Shown here: positions 15,979 to 25,792 of the stretch, piece after piece
Numbering within the stretch: the stretch's first letter is position 1
Layout of the letters: the number at the start of each line of letters is the position of its first letter
Source of the DNA: Sulfurimonas xiamenensis
Lineage (GTDB): Bacteria; Campylobacterota; Campylobacteria; Campylobacterales; Sulfurimonadaceae
DNA length: 64,000 bases
Direction of reading: 5' to 3'
Assembly: GCF_009258045.1 (NCBI RefSeq)
Contig: NZ_CP041166.1
Location: forward strand, 1,550,001 to 1,614,000
Position numbers and translations under genes: made by a program
The notes under the pieces: model-generated
Databases searched by the model: none
Seen by the model: only the letters and a program-made list of their open reading frames with translations
Told to the model about the DNA's origin: nothing

Positions 15979-18345
15979 ATGGTAAATTTTATAAAACGCG
16001 ATAAAGATGATATTTATGCAAAACCTATACTTGGTTTTTTATTTAAAAATCAAAAATTTTTATTATCGTTAAAGATAGCTGTTTCGGTGCTGTTTGTATA
16101 TGCTCTTTACTTTGGATTTGCACATACAGGCAAAGATAACACATTTACTACCGCTGTTTTTTGGGGAATTTTCTGGTCTTTGTTTATGGTTCTGACTCTT
16201 CCGACATTCGGACGAATCTTTTGCGGTATCTGCCCTCACGGATTTATGGGAAAATACATCACAAAATACGGGCTTAAAAAAACCATGCCAAAATGGATGC
16301 AAAACAGATTTATAGGTGTGCTGCTGCTTGTGTTTGGCTGGTGGGGCATTTACTATATGTTTCCGGGTCTCTTTAGAACTCCTCAAGGCACTGCAATTTT
16401 ATTTACGGTGATGACGCTTATCGCTTTTGTAATCTACTTTTTATACAAAGATATGAGCTACTGTAAATATGTCTGCCCTATCGGAACACTCACAAGAGCT
16501 TATGCAAAACTCTCATTTACATGGCTTGGAACCTACAAAAGTGCATGTAATGAATGCAGAACTTTTGAGTGTGCGACGGCATGTCCCTACAACCTAAAAC
16601 CATTTACATTTGACAACAGAAACTCTATGACGGACTGTACACTCTGCATGGATTGCAGCAGTGCATGTGAGGCTGTGAGTTTTAAATTTAAAAAACCGTC
16701 ATTTTCTCTTTTTTCAAAACTCCAACCACTTAAAGCCGAAGTTTGGGCATATATACTTATCCTCGCTTCCATATCCATCAGCATGTCGTTTCATCACGGC
16801 ATAGGAAGAAGCAATGCTGCGGATATAATGATATGGTCAAAAACGGCTGAGTTTTTTAAAAATTATATAGATTTTGGTTCTATTGATACTATCGGATTAT
16901 TTGCATTTGTTTATGCTCTTATTTTTACTATTTCAGCTGCGATTATAGGCATGTTTATAGCATCAAAAATTCTTAAAAAAGATTTTAACGCTACATTTTA
17001 TGATTTGGGATACTCCTACGCGCCTCTCTTTATACTCGGCTCCATTGCCCATTCTCTTGAAGTGTTTTTTACAAAAGGATATGAACATATCACAGAAGGA
17101 TTTGCTTATGGATTTGGATTTTCGTTAGATGTTGCACCATTGGCAAGCAGAGGAGATAGCTGGCTGCATATATTTGGTCTGCTAAAATGGGTTGCTGTTA
17201 TCTGGGCATTTATAATTCTATACAAAAGAGTAAAACTTTTAAATGTACCAAAACTAAGAAAAATAGCCGCTTTTCCTTTTGCCGCCTCTTTAATCATCTT
17301 TTTTATCGGCGTCAATATGTACACGGGCTATATCTTTAAAACTTACGGCAAAGCATCAAGCGGACATGCAAATCATTCAAGTGCACAAAAACGCTTTCAG
17401 GGCACTGCTGAAAATTTAAAATCCTCAGATACTACCGCTTTAAAAAAGCCTGATATCAAAGATACTCTCTACTTTTCACAAACCAATCCCGCCATAAAGA
17501 AAAAAACTTACGGCGGGGGGCATTACAGCAGAATTCCTGTAAAAAAGGTGTGGCCTGTTTTTAAAGACGCAAAAGGCAAAGAAAACTGTTTGGGAACTAT
17601 AGATGCAGAGCTTTATCTGCTTGATGCAAATCTCAATACAACAAAAATTGCACACTCTAAAGAACCGGGATGCAAATCCATAAGCTTTAAAATGCCCGAT
17701 AATGGATACTACAATCTTTTTTATATAGACAAAAAAGTTCAGGATGATACGCTATTTGTAAAAACTGCAAAATATGAGATTATGAGATTTAACCATAGCA
17801 ACGACGCCGTTTATGACAAAGAGAAGATGGCTGCACACTCTATAAAAGAAGCTTCTTTTGATATTGTAAGGCTTAGAGATGATGATGAAACCTTTTATCA
17901 CAATCTCTACTCTGGTGAAAATATAAGAGTTCAGGTTTTGCTTGACGGTAAAGCTGTTGAAGGTGCAGATATAGCACTAAGCACAAAAACAGGGTGGCTA
18001 AAGAGTCTTAAAACAGACAAAGATGGAGTCGCATCTTTTATGCTTATAAATGATTATTTTCCCAAGTGGAGCGAATTTGACAAGAGACATAAAAATGAAT
18101 TTTTGTTAACCGCTTCTTATACAAAAAATGTAAGTGAAAATGAAGGGAGTAAAGATTACAAGAAGATAAGATATACTGCAACATATCCCTCTTTCTACTA
18201 TCCAAACAGCAGTCAGTACAGCTCTTACTCATACGGTCTGGCGGCAGCAATTATAGCCATGATAGCTTCAGGATTTGCTATTTTTTGGTATAGATCCACA
18301 AGAGAGAAACCATTTAAAGAGGTACGCTTTAATGAAGAAAATTAG
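15979..18345 (+). CDS. NosR-like 4Fe-4S membrane protein fused to a DUF4198-like periplasmic domain
   Basis: This 788-residue protein starts with four membrane helices carrying the NosR/NapH/RdxA-type motifs CGICPHG (C82, C85) and CKYVCPIG (C162, C166). A cytoplasmic pair of [4Fe-4S] sites follows: C190, C193, C198, C202 and C220, C223, C226, C230. About five more helices run from 245 to 450. Residues about 500-755 have no helix and look like a periplasmic beta-rich module. Its last part (LLDGKAVEGADIALSTKTGW, then TDKDGVASFML) resembles DUF4198/NikK-type domains found with nickel or cobalt uptake. One final helix (about 757-775) anchors the C-terminus. Such proteins carry electrons between quinol, cytoplasm and periplasm. 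The domain combination is unusual; the DUF4198 match is by eye only. Confidence 0.75.
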   Translation: MVNFIKRDKDDIYAKPILGFLFKNQKFLLSLKIAVSVLFVYALYFGFAHTGKDNTFTTAVFWGIFWSLFMVLTLPTFGRIFCGICPHGFMGKYITKYGLKKTMPKWMQNRFIGVLLLVFGWWGIYYMFPGLFRTPQGTAILFTVMTLIAFVIYFLYKDMSYCKYVCPIGTLTRAYAKLSFTWLGTYKSACNECRTFECATACPYNLKPFTFDNRNSMTDCTLCMDCSSACEAVSFKFKKPSFSLFSKLQPLKAEVWAYILILASISISMSFHHGIGRSNAADIMIWSKTAEFFKNYIDFGSIDTIGLFAFVYALIFTISAAIIGMFIASKILKKDFNATFYDLGYSYAPLFILGSIAHSLEVFFTKGYEHITEGFAYGFGFSLDVAPLASRGDSWLHIFGLLKWVAVIWAFIILYKRVKLLNVPKLRKIAAFPFAASLIIFFIGVNMYTGYIFKTYGKASSGHANHSSAQKRFQGTAENLKSSDTTALKKPDIKDTLYFSQTNPAIKKKTYGGGHYSRIPVKKVWPVFKDAKGKENCLGTIDAELYLLDANLNTTKIAHSKEPGCKSISFKMPDNGYYNLFYIDKKVQDDTLFVKTAKYEIMRFNHSNDAVYDKEKMAAHSIKEASFDIVRLRDDDETFYHNLYSGENIRVQVLLDGKAVEGADIALSTKTGWLKSLKTDKDGVASFMLINDYFPKWSEFDKRHKNEFLLTASYTKNVSENEGSKDYKKIRYTATYPSFYYPNSSQYSSYSYGLAAAIIAMIASGFAIFWYRSTREKPFKEVRFNEEN

Positions 18346-19312
18346 AGAGTTTATCAATAAGGCAGATATTAGAAAATTTCGTTTTTGGCTGCAGCTATTC
18401 TTTTTTATCATCTTTATATACGGTGGCTATTTTGCTATAAATCTTGGAAACAGCATTCCTGTATTTTCATGCGGATATGACAAAGAAGTAGGCGGAATGT
18501 GCTATTTTCTGCCGCTTCAGCATCAGCTTGCCCGTCCTTTGGATGTGCTCTTTAGTGTGGCAAGCATTTCGGTTTTGATTGGTTTTGTAACCTTTTTACT
18601 CTGGTTTATCGTCTTTAACAAGGCATGGTGCGGCTATGCATGTCCTCTTGGGACTATGCAGGACTGGATTACCGCTTTGAGAAAAAAGATGGGTATTAGA
18701 TACAGTACATATACGCAACCTCAATTTGACAAACTAAAAAAAATAAAGTATTTTATGCTCGCTTTGGTGATTTTAGCACCGATGGGTGTTGGCATGGGTC
18801 TTCTTGGGGGCGAGTGGAGAACCGCCTTTTGTGAAATTTGCCCGGGCAGAATGATTACGCCGCTTTTTGTAGGAGATTTTTCTCAATGGAGTTTAGACTT
18901 TTCAACAAAATCAGCAATGATTTTAACCTCTTTGGGTCTAATCATTACAGGTCTGTTTTTTATCGGCTCATTTTTTAAAAAAAGATTTTTCTGTTTTTTC
19001 TGTCCTATGAGTGCAATGCACTATATATTTAGCGATGCCGCGCTTTTAAAACTGAAAAAAGATGGTGAAAAATGTACAAAATGCGGTGACTGCTACAATG
19101 TCTGTGATATGCAGATAAAAGATATAGCCGATGATGTCACAAGCACAAATATACTCAGAGATGACTGCATCCTTTGCATGAAGTGTGTAGCTGCATGTCC
19201 AGAGGATGACGCCCTTCATGTTGATATTTTAAATATGAAACTATTTACATCCACAAAAGGCGGTTTTGCAAAAAGAATGGAGATGGATAAGTTGGAGAAA
19301 AAAGATGACTAA
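18332..19312 (+). CDS. NapH-like 4Fe-4S membrane electron-transfer protein
   Basis: I chose the ATG at 18332 because AGAGG lies about 10 bases upstream and the residues before it read as non-coding; it overlaps the preceding gene by 14 bases. The 326-residue product has four or five helices. Its membrane-edge cysteine motifs are CGYACPLG (C100, C104), CEICPGR (C167, C170) and CFFCPMS (C221, C224). Two ferredoxin clusters follow: C248/C251/C254/C258 and C279/C282/C285/C289. NapH-type proteins pass quinol electrons onwards. With the preceding NosR-like protein it could form a two-protein electron conduit feeding the reductase encoded next. Confidence 0.82.
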   Translation: MKKIREFINKADIRKFRFWLQLFFFIIFIYGGYFAINLGNSIPVFSCGYDKEVGGMCYFLPLQHQLARPLDVLFSVASISVLIGFVTFLLWFIVFNKAWCGYACPLGTMQDWITALRKKMGIRYSTYTQPQFDKLKKIKYFMLALVILAPMGVGMGLLGGEWRTAFCEICPGRMITPLFVGDFSQWSLDFSTKSAMILTSLGLIITGLFFIGSFFKKRFFCFFCPMSAMHYIFSDAALLKLKKDGEKCTKCGDCYNVCDMQIKDIADDVTSTNILRDDCILCMKCVAACPEDDALHVDILNMKLFTSTKGGFAKRMEMDKLEKKDD

Positions 19313-20570
19313 ACATACGATTGAAACGCCAAAAGAGAGACAAAACCGCCATAAAGCGATGGAAGCTGCAATACTGCTAGAGAAAATAAAACATGATTTT
19401 AAAGAGCCGCCAAAGGCAATGGATTATTTTTATGACCTCTATGAGAGAGTACATTGCAAACATGAGCCTCTTCACAGCGATAAAGCCAAAGTAGGAACCA
19501 TGTGTATTCAGGTTCCTTCTGAGATAATCCATGCGCTTGACGCCGTTCCGCTAAGGCTTTGCAACGGTTTTTACACGGATGATGAGATAGGAAGCGACCT
19601 GCTACCGTCTAAATCATGTCCTTTGGTAAAAGCTACAGTCGGACAGTTCGCATCAGATAACTTCTCAGACAAGCCAGATATCGTTATCTCTCCTACTACA
19701 TGTGATCAAAAAGCAAAATCAGGCGCGATTATAGAGAACATGGGATTTGAAGTTTATGATATGGAGTTTCCAAGAACTAAAGAGAGCCATGAGAGCAGAG
19801 AGTACTGGCGACGAAGTGTAAGAAAGTTTACAAAAGATCTTTCAGAAAATCTCAACACAAAACTCTCAAAACAAAAACTAAAAGATGCCATTAAAAAAGT
19901 GGGATATGCTCAACATCTATACCATAAACTAAATATACTAAGAAAAAATGCAACCTCCCCTATTTTGGGCAAAGATATGTTTTTAGTGACAAACGCTTTT
20001 TTCTTTGACAAGATAGATAACTGGATAGAAGCGGTGGAAGATCTTGCAAATGAGTGTGAGCGAAGAGTCAAAGATGAAATAGCCGTAGCTTCAAAAAGAA
20101 GTCCTCGCATAGTCTATACGGGTTCGCCTCCGATATTTCCAAACCTTAAAATCCCTCTTTTGATAGAGCTATCCGATGCTATTATAGTTGCGGATGAAAC
20201 TTGCTCGTCAAACAGAATGTTCAATGATATGGTAAGTGTGGATGAGTGGTTTATGTACGATATGGTTGACTCAATTGCAGATAAATATCTCAAAGGGTGC
20301 ACCTGCCCGATTTTTACCAAAAATGATGACAGGAAAAGAAGAATCTTAGACCTTGTGAGAGATTATAAAGCAGACGGTGTAGTTTATCAAGCATTTGCGG
20401 GATGTCAGGTATATGAGATGGAGCAGAGATCCGTTTTAGAAGCAATGGAGAAAGCCGGGGTGCCTATACTTTACCTTGAGAGCGACTACTCTCCAAGTCA
20501 ATTAGGGCAGTTAACAACTAGAATTGAAGCGTTTGTAGAATCACTTAAAAATAGAAAAAGGAGACAATAG
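19305..20570 (+). CDS. HgdB/BcrC/YjiM-family reductase (2-hydroxyacyl-CoA dehydratase or double-cubane-cluster type)
   Basis: The start at 19305 has GGAG 8 bases upstream and overlaps the NapH-like gene by 8 bases. The 421 residues belong to the superfamily of 2-hydroxyacyl-CoA dehydratase subunits, benzoyl-CoA reductase subunits and single-subunit double-cubane-cluster proteins (DCCP; E. coli YjiM). The marks are TMCIQVPSEIIHALDAVP (C67), LRLCNGF (C86), KSCPLVKA (C105), PTTCDQKA (C133), ADETCSSNRMF (C300), CTCP (C332, C334) and AGCQV (C367). Only one such subunit is encoded, whereas dehydratases need two different ones. One subunit plus one activator is the DCCP arrangement, known to reduce small molecules such as acetylene, azide or hydrazine. 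There are no CoA-pathway genes nearby. The natural substrate is unknown. Confidence 0.8.
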   Translation: MTKHTIETPKERQNRHKAMEAAILLEKIKHDFKEPPKAMDYFYDLYERVHCKHEPLHSDKAKVGTMCIQVPSEIIHALDAVPLRLCNGFYTDDEIGSDLLPSKSCPLVKATVGQFASDNFSDKPDIVISPTTCDQKAKSGAIIENMGFEVYDMEFPRTKESHESREYWRRSVRKFTKDLSENLNTKLSKQKLKDAIKKVGYAQHLYHKLNILRKNATSPILGKDMFLVTNAFFFDKIDNWIEAVEDLANECERRVKDEIAVASKRSPRIVYTGSPPIFPNLKIPLLIELSDAIIVADETCSSNRMFNDMVSVDEWFMYDMVDSIADKYLKGCTCPIFTKNDDRKRRILDLVRDYKADGVVYQAFAGCQVYEMEQRSVLEAMEKAGVPILYLESDYSPSQLGQLTTRIEAFVESLKNRKRRQ

Positions 20571-21373
20571 TGCACTATTTTGCTGGAATCGACATAGGCT
20601 CAACAGCGATTAAAATTGCGATTGTGGATGAGAATAAAAAACTTGCAGGACACAAAATAAGCGCAAGCGGAAGTATGTTTTACAAATATGCGAAACAAGC
20701 ACTTAAAGAGCTGCTAAACGAGCTTGGAATTGATGAAAAAGATCTGGTATATACCGTTGCAACCGGTTATGGAAGAAAACTCTTTAAAGAGGCTGATGAA
20801 AACATAAGCGAAATTACTGCAAATGCAATGGGTGCAATGGCAGCAGCAGAGGGAAAGTGCGATATCAAAACCATTATAAACATAGGCGGTCAGGATTCCA
20901 AAGCTATCTCTTTGGATGACCAAGGCAATGTGGTAAATTTTGCAATGAATGACAGATGTGCGGCAGGAACTGGAAAATTTCTGGATGTTGTAGCTATGAA
21001 TCTAGAGATAGAAGTTGATGAACTCGGAGAATATCATTTCAGATCAAAAGGCACGCCGCTATCAATCAACAGCACATGTGCAGTCTTTGCAGAATCAGAG
21101 ATAATAGGACTCTTGGGCAACAACAACAGCGTTGAAGATATTGTTGCAGGTGTTCACTACTCCATCGCAAAAAGAATTATAAAACTTGTTAAAAGAGTCG
21201 GCATAAAAGAGGGAATCTACTTTGACGGCGGTCCTGCACTAAATAGCGGTTTGGTAAGTGCAATTGAAAATGAGTTGGGCAAAGAGATATTTATCCCTGA
21301 ATTTCCGCAGATAACCACCTCCTTGGGTGCTGCAATACTGGCACATGAATCTTATGGATATGAAAATAAATAA
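20570..21373 (+). CDS. ASKHA-family ATPase activator of the reductase (HgdC/YjiL type)
   Basis: The gene starts with GTG at 20570, one base overlapping the TAG of the reductase gene, with AGGAG 8 bases upstream. The 267-residue product has the phosphate-1 motif GIDIGSTAIK (6-15), INIGGQDSKAI (103-113), and the two cysteines that hold one bridging [4Fe-4S] cluster in the homodimer: C130 in NDRCAAGTG and C170 in STCAVFAESE. These archerases use ATP to push an electron to very low potential into the partner reductase. All diagnostic residues are intact, so the pair is expected to be active. Confidence 0.92.
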   Translation: MHYFAGIDIGSTAIKIAIVDENKKLAGHKISASGSMFYKYAKQALKELLNELGIDEKDLVYTVATGYGRKLFKEADENISEITANAMGAMAAAEGKCDIKTIINIGGQDSKAISLDDQGNVVNFAMNDRCAAGTGKFLDVVAMNLEIEVDELGEYHFRSKGTPLSINSTCAVFAESEIIGLLGNNNSVEDIVAGVHYSIAKRIIKLVKRVGIKEGIYFDGGPALNSGLVSAIENELGKEIFIPEFPQITTSLGAAILAHESYGYENK

Positions 21374-21406
21374 AGCGTAATTAAAATAAAGGAAGAAGTG
21401 TAATAG

Positions 21407-24400
21407 ATGTTTGAAAGAATAATAAAGTTTTTTATTGAGAACTATAAAGTAAATTACATGCTCTTTTTTTTAATTTTTGCAGTGGGTATCTACTCCTATA
21501 CAAAGATACCAAAAGAGATATCACCCACAATCGAACCTGATTCCATAACAATTAGAGGCTCCTATCAAGGCGCTTCTGTTGACACCTTAAATACAATGGC
21601 CGTTCAGGAGATTGAAGATGAGGTTAAAAACATCATTGGTGTCGATGCTGTTTCATCGGTAATAACGCCGGGGAAATTCAGCATAATTCTCGAACTTGAC
21701 AAAAGAGCGGATAAAGCAACTGTTACGCGTGATGCCGAAGATGCACTCTCACTTATAAAAGAAAATCTTCCCAGTGATATGGATGAACCGGTCATAAGAG
21801 GTGTTGCACATTCAAGAAGTATAATGCATGTATCTATACTCTCTTCAAATGTTCCCAGAGATGAGCTAAAGGAGTTATCCAAAAAGTTTAAAACCAAACT
21901 GCTCTCCATTAAAGATGTATCGGATGTAACTATATTTGGAGATTCTGAGCTTTTTTACGAAGTTTTGATTGATGAAAAAAAGGTTAATGCCTACAATCTT
22001 TCAGTAAATGAAATTTTACGCCTCTTCTCAGAGGTCTCATACATATTTCCCCTTGGAAAGATAGACAATCCTAAAAAGCAATATTATATATCGACACAAA
22101 GTGATAAAAGATTCTCTAGGGAACTTGAAAATACAATACTCAATATAAACAATCAGCAAATTGTATTAAAAGATATAGCAACTATAAAGAAGAGATATGA
22201 AGATGCTTCCACGCTTGCAAGCATGGATGGAAAAAATTCAATCACACTTGCTATATCACAAAATCCAAAAGGCGATGCCATTACCATAGCAGAGGATATA
22301 AATAATCTTCTATCTAAAATGAAAGTCAAAGATGTTGAGTTTAGTGTAAGGATGGACTCTTCAACCATCATAAAAGACAGACTCAATATTGTTATATCAA
22401 ATATTTTATTCGGCGTTCTTCTTATTACACTATTAACAGCTGTTTTAATCAATATCCGCATGGCTCTTGTGATTGCGCTAGGAATTCCCACCTCTTTTGT
22501 TATGGGTGCTATCTACTTTTATCTTACAGGTCACAGCATCAATATAAATTCACTTATAGGGGTTTTAATAGCCATAGGAATTATTGTCGATGATGCCATT
22601 GTAGTAAGTGAAAATATTCAGCAATATATTGAGAAGGGATACAAGGCAAAAGAGGCAGCCTTTTTAGGAGTAAAAGAGGTTGCAAAACCGGTAGTCATAG
22701 CCTCTTTAACTACTATATTTTCTTTTATACCTCTTTTAATGATAAGCGGAAAACTTGGGGAAATAGTGCAGCTTATACCAATTGCCTTTAGCGCACTTGT
22801 AATTGCATCTTTGCTAGAATCGTTTATTTTTTTGCCCATCCATGCTACACATGTTCTAAGTCCAAACTCAAAAACACTTTCATGGAAAAAAGTCAATCTG
22901 CTTTATCAAAAAGCTTTGACTTTTCTTGTCCAATATCAAAAAAGTTTTTTATTGATTTTTCTTATCATTGTACCTCTTCTTATTTTTTACGGTGTAAAAA
23001 AATCAAAATTTCAAATGTTTCAACCTTTTGACAATTCATCCATAAATATTACATTTAAAGCAGACCCTGCAACAACGCTTGAAGATTCTTTAAATATTGT
23101 ACAAACTTTAGAAAAGGATATCTTAAAAAATGAAGATAAATTTTTTGTAAAACATGTAAGCTCTACCGCGGGATACAGAAGAAGCGCTACCGGCACTACC
23201 GAAATATATCCGTATGTCGGCTATATAAGTTTAGAGCTGCATAAAATGAAACCTGAAAATTTTGTGGATAAATACATCACACCTTATCTTAGTTTTTATT
23301 ATGATCCTAAAGAAAGAATCAGAAATATCTCTTCACAGAAAATCTCAAAAGATTTAAGAGCCTGGCTGAAAGAACAGAACTATAAAGAGAGATTTCATTT
23401 AAATAATCTTATGGTTGTAGAGAACAAGATGGGAAATACAAAAGCAGATATTCGTATCGGGGTTGTAAGTGATGATTATCAAAAAGCTATAAAAGCCGTC
23501 AGAACCATTGAAGACAGTTTTAGCAAGATTGAGGGTATAGAATATTTTGGCGACAATATCAAAGTCGGAACTGATGAAATTAAACTCAAACTAAACAGCT
23601 ACGGTGAAGAGCTCGGAATTACTGAAAAACTTCTGGGTAACTATATCTCAAAGCTCTATCTATCTCTAAAAATTGCCACAATCTATGATGGGAAAGAGCT
23701 GCTAGATGTAAAAGTAAAATCACTTAATTTTGAGGATGATTTAGAGAGTTTTAAAAGGCTTGAAATACCTCTGCCAAACAATACATTTGTAAAACTTGAA
23801 GATATCTGTGAATTTGAAAAAATAACCGCCTTGGAGATGTTAGTAAAAGATGACGGTCATACAAACTTTTATGTTTTTGCAAATGTTGATTCTTCTAAAA
23901 TAACGGCAACTGAAGTATTGGAAAAAATAGAACCAACGATACAAAAGTTAAAAAAAGAGGGATTGATGTTAAAGTTTAAAGGCGAAGCAGAACAAAAAAA
24001 GAGCATGCAGTCTGAGATGATACTGGCATCAATAGTAGCTATGGTTCTAATATTTATCTCCATTTTATACCTTTTCAACTCCATAAGAGAGACTCTCATA
24101 GTAATGTCAGTGATTCCTTTTTCGATTCTTGGAGTTTATATAGGTCACTTTATAATGGGTCTAAATATCTCCCTTCCCTCTTTAATCGGTGCGTTGGGGC
24201 TCGCAGGCGTCATTGTAAATGACGGTATCATAATGATGGCAACGATAAAAGTTGCAACACATAAAGATGATATTTTCACACTTGCAGCAAAAAGATTTAG
24301 ACCAATCATACTTACCTCTATCACTACGATTATAGGGCTTTCATCATTAATGTTTTTTGCAACAGCGCAGGCTGTAACATTTCAACCCCTAGCTATTGCT

Positions 24401-24493
24401 ATCGGTTTTGGACTTTTATGGGGAACGATACTAAATCTTTTTTATCTTCCTATACTCTACAATTTCTTATTAGGTTATAAAAAACATGCATAG
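21407..24493 (+). CDS. RND-family inner-membrane permease without adjacent adaptor
   Basis: A 1028-residue RND (AcrB/HAE1-like) transporter with the usual duplicated plan: an N-terminal helix, a large periplasmic loop (about 35-335), six helices, and the same again. The proton-relay aspartates occur in TM4 as [14 protein letters not shown] (near 392-405). The second half has [13 protein letters not shown], where only one acidic residue remains. RND pumps normally need a periplasmic adaptor and an outer-membrane channel, and neither is encoded here. The last 8 bases overlap tonB, so it is translationally coupled to TonB. It may export something to the periplasm, such as a ligand or waste product, or use a distant adaptor. 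Confidence 0.88.
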   Translation: MFERIIKFFIENYKVNYMLFFLIFAVGIYSYTKIPKEISPTIEPDSITIRGSYQGASVDTLNTMAVQEIEDEVKNIIGVDAVSSVITPGKFSIILELDKRADKATVTRDAEDALSLIKENLPSDMDEPVIRGVAHSRSIMHVSILSSNVPRDELKELSKKFKTKLLSIKDVSDVTIFGDSELFYEVLIDEKKVNAYNLSVNEILRLFSEVSYIFPLGKIDNPKKQYYISTQSDKRFSRELENTILNINNQQIVLKDIATIKKRYEDASTLASMDGKNSITLAISQNPKGDAITIAEDINNLLSKMKVKDVEFSVRMDSSTIIKDRLNIVISNILFGVLLITLLTAVLINIRMALVIALGIPTSFVMGAIYFYLTGHSININSLIGVLIAIGIIVDDAIVVSENIQQYIEKGYKAKEAAFLGVKEVAKPVVIASLTTIFSFIPLLMISGKLGEIVQLIPIAFSALVIASLLESFIFLPIHATHVLSPNSKTLSWKKVNLLYQKALTFLVQYQKSFLLIFLIIVPLLIFYGVKKSKFQMFQPFDNSSINITFKADPATTLEDSLNIVQTLEKDILKNEDKFFVKHVSSTAGYRRSATGTTEIYPYVGYISLELHKMKPENFVDKYITPYLSFYYDPKERIRNISSQKISKDLRAWLKEQNYKERFHLNNLMVVENKMGNTKADIRIGVVSDDYQKAIKAVRTIEDSFSKIEGIEYFGDNIKVGTDEIKLKLNSYGEELGITEKLLGNYISKLYLSLKIATIYDGKELLDVKVKSLNFEDDLESFKRLEIPLPNNTFVKLEDICEFEKITALEMLVKDDGHTNFYVFANVDSSKITATEVLEKIEPTIQKLKKEGLMLKFKGEAEQKKSMQSEMILASIVAMVLIFISILYLFNSIRETLIVMSVIPFSILGVYIGHFIMGLNISLPSLIGALGLAGVIVNDGIIMMATIKVATHKDDIFTLAAKRFRPIILTSITTIIGLSSLMFFATAQAVTFQPLAIAIGFGLLWGTILNLFYLPILYNFLLGYKKHA

Positions 24494-25247
24494 ATACTTC
24501 TCTTCATTTTTACTCAGCTCTGCCGTTTATATAACGGCTGCGATATTAATTATTTACTTTATCTCCGTCAATACATTTAGTGATAAAGATGTTAAAGTTA
24601 TTGATATACAAAAAGTTAGTTTATCAACAGTTGCTACAAAAAGTAGCCCTAAGGTACAAGAAGAACCAAAACCTGAACCAAAGCCTGAACCAAAACCTGA
24701 ACCAAAACCTGAACCAAAACCTGAACCAAAACCAAAACCAAAACCAAAACCTGAACCAAAACCTGAGCCAAAACCTGAGCCAAAACCTGAGCCAAAACCT
24801 GAGCCGAAACCTGAACCAAAACCTGAGCCGAAACCTGAACCGAAACCTGAGTCAGAGCCTGTTGAAAAATTTGTTCAAAAAGAGCCTGTTTCTAAAGCGC
24901 AACAAATAAAAGAGAAAAAAAATATCTCAAATGCCAATAAAGTAGTAAAAAATGATATGACTAAAGCAAAAAGAGAGATGTTTATCGCCAATTTGATAAA
25001 ACGGATTAATAGCAATAAATCATACCCTCGCTCAGCCAGAAGACGAGCTATAGAGGGAGTTGTTGCAATTGAATTTTTAATTCTAGAAGATGGAAATGTA
25101 AAAGATATAAATATTGTTTCTGGTAATACTATTTTTAAAAAGTCAGCCATTAAAGCAATAGAAAATAGTTTTCCTATTGAAATAGAAGAGTCACTATTTC
25201 ATTTTCCAAAAAAATTTAAAATTAATATCTCTTATATCTTAAAGTAA
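24486..25247 (+). CDS. tonB: TonB energy-transducing protein with long Pro-Glu-Pro-Lys rod
   Basis: The 253-residue product has one N-terminal helix (about 12-28), then a rigid proline-rich spacer of PEPK repeats (61-121), a Lys-rich linker, and a C-terminal TonB domain (about 165-250: [20 protein letters not shown] ... [15 protein letters not shown]). It links the ExbBD proton channel to the outer-membrane receptor at the head of the cluster. It overlaps the RND gene by 8 bases and ends 8 bases before a converging gene. The repeated spacer is coded by near-identical 12-base units and is likely to vary in length. Confidence 0.93.
   Translation: MHRYFSSFLLSSAVYITAAILIIYFISVNTFSDKDVKVIDIQKVSLSTVATKSSPKVQEEPKPEPKPEPKPEPKPEPKPEPKPKPKPKPEPKPEPKPEPKPEPKPEPKPEPKPEPKPEPKPESEPVEKFVQKEPVSKAQQIKEKKNISNANKVVKNDMTKAKREMFIANLIKRINSNKSYPRSARRRAIEGVVAIEFLILEDGNVKDINIVSGNTIFKKSAIKAIENSFPIEIEESLFHFPKKFKINISYILK
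24666..24848 (+). repeat. Hexa/dodecanucleotide repeat coding the TonB spacer
   Basis: About 180 bases made of CCTGAACCAAAA-like 12-base units with third-position variants (GAA/GAG, CCA/CCG), coding PEPK, with one internal PKPKPK stretch. Repeat length is a multiple of 6, so slippage keeps the frame and changes only rod length. Confidence 0.9.
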
Positions 25248-25255
25248 AAAAGATA

Positions 25256-25792
25256 TTAATTACCATTTAAATCTTTGCTTTTCTTATACACTTTCATACT
25301 AAAATTTGAGTTAATCATCTCACTGTCTTTTTTAAAATCTATAGGAAAATTAACCTCTACAATCCAATCACTTTTATTAAGGGCATCTAAAAAATTATAA
25401 AAACTCTTAGGAGAACTTATTTCAGATGTTGCATTTACTTCATAAACGCTAAAACCATTTTCATTTTCAAGATTGCTTTTTTGAGTAATGTGCAGAGAAC
25501 TAAAGAAACTTCCATACTGTTGTATAAATTCATCTATATCAAACTCTTTATCTAATGCTTTTATTACACGAAGATTATCACTTTGAAGTTTTTGAACTCT
25601 TTCTTCTTTTTCAATTAAAATATTTGCTAAATGTTTTAATTCAAGATTATCTTTTTTTAATTCATCTCTTTTAACTCTGTACTCTTTACCCTTTGGAATT
25701 AAAACAGCAAAAGAAAAAAACAAAATAATTATTAACAAAAGAGTGCAAATTGCCAGCAAATACATATTTTGTTTCGAAAAATTAATTTTCAC
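25256..25792 (-). CDS. PilO/GspM-like pilus or secretion assembly protein
   Basis: A 178-residue protein with one N-terminal membrane helix (about 10-33), a coiled-coil-like charged stretch (about 35-80), and a small alpha/beta domain of ferredoxin-like size. This is the plan of PilO and GspM, which form the inner-membrane alignment platform of type IV pili or type II secretion systems with PilM and PilN. The two genes before it have the matching plans of PilN and PilM, and all three overlap by about 11 bases. Sequence similarity to characterised PilO is weak, so the call rests on architecture and order. Confidence 0.5.
   Translation of the reverse strand: MKINFSKQNMYLLAICTLLLIIILFFSFAVLIPKGKEYRVKRDELKKDNLELKHLANILIEKEERVQKLQSDNLRVIKALDKEFDIDEFIQQYGSFFSSLHITQKSNLENENGFSVYEVNATSEISSPKSFYNFLDALNKSDWIVEVNFPIDFKKDSEMINSNFSMKVYKKSKDLNGN

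Noticed and set aside
24666-24848. Regular repeats considered as a CRISPR array
   Set aside because: Units are 12 bases without spacers and code a protein rod; no cas genes are present.
24580-24909. Asn/Gln/Leu-rich (NQNL) frame overlapping tonB, prion-like at first sight
   Set aside because: It is the +1 reading of the PEPK repeat; the repeat codes TonB in the real frame.
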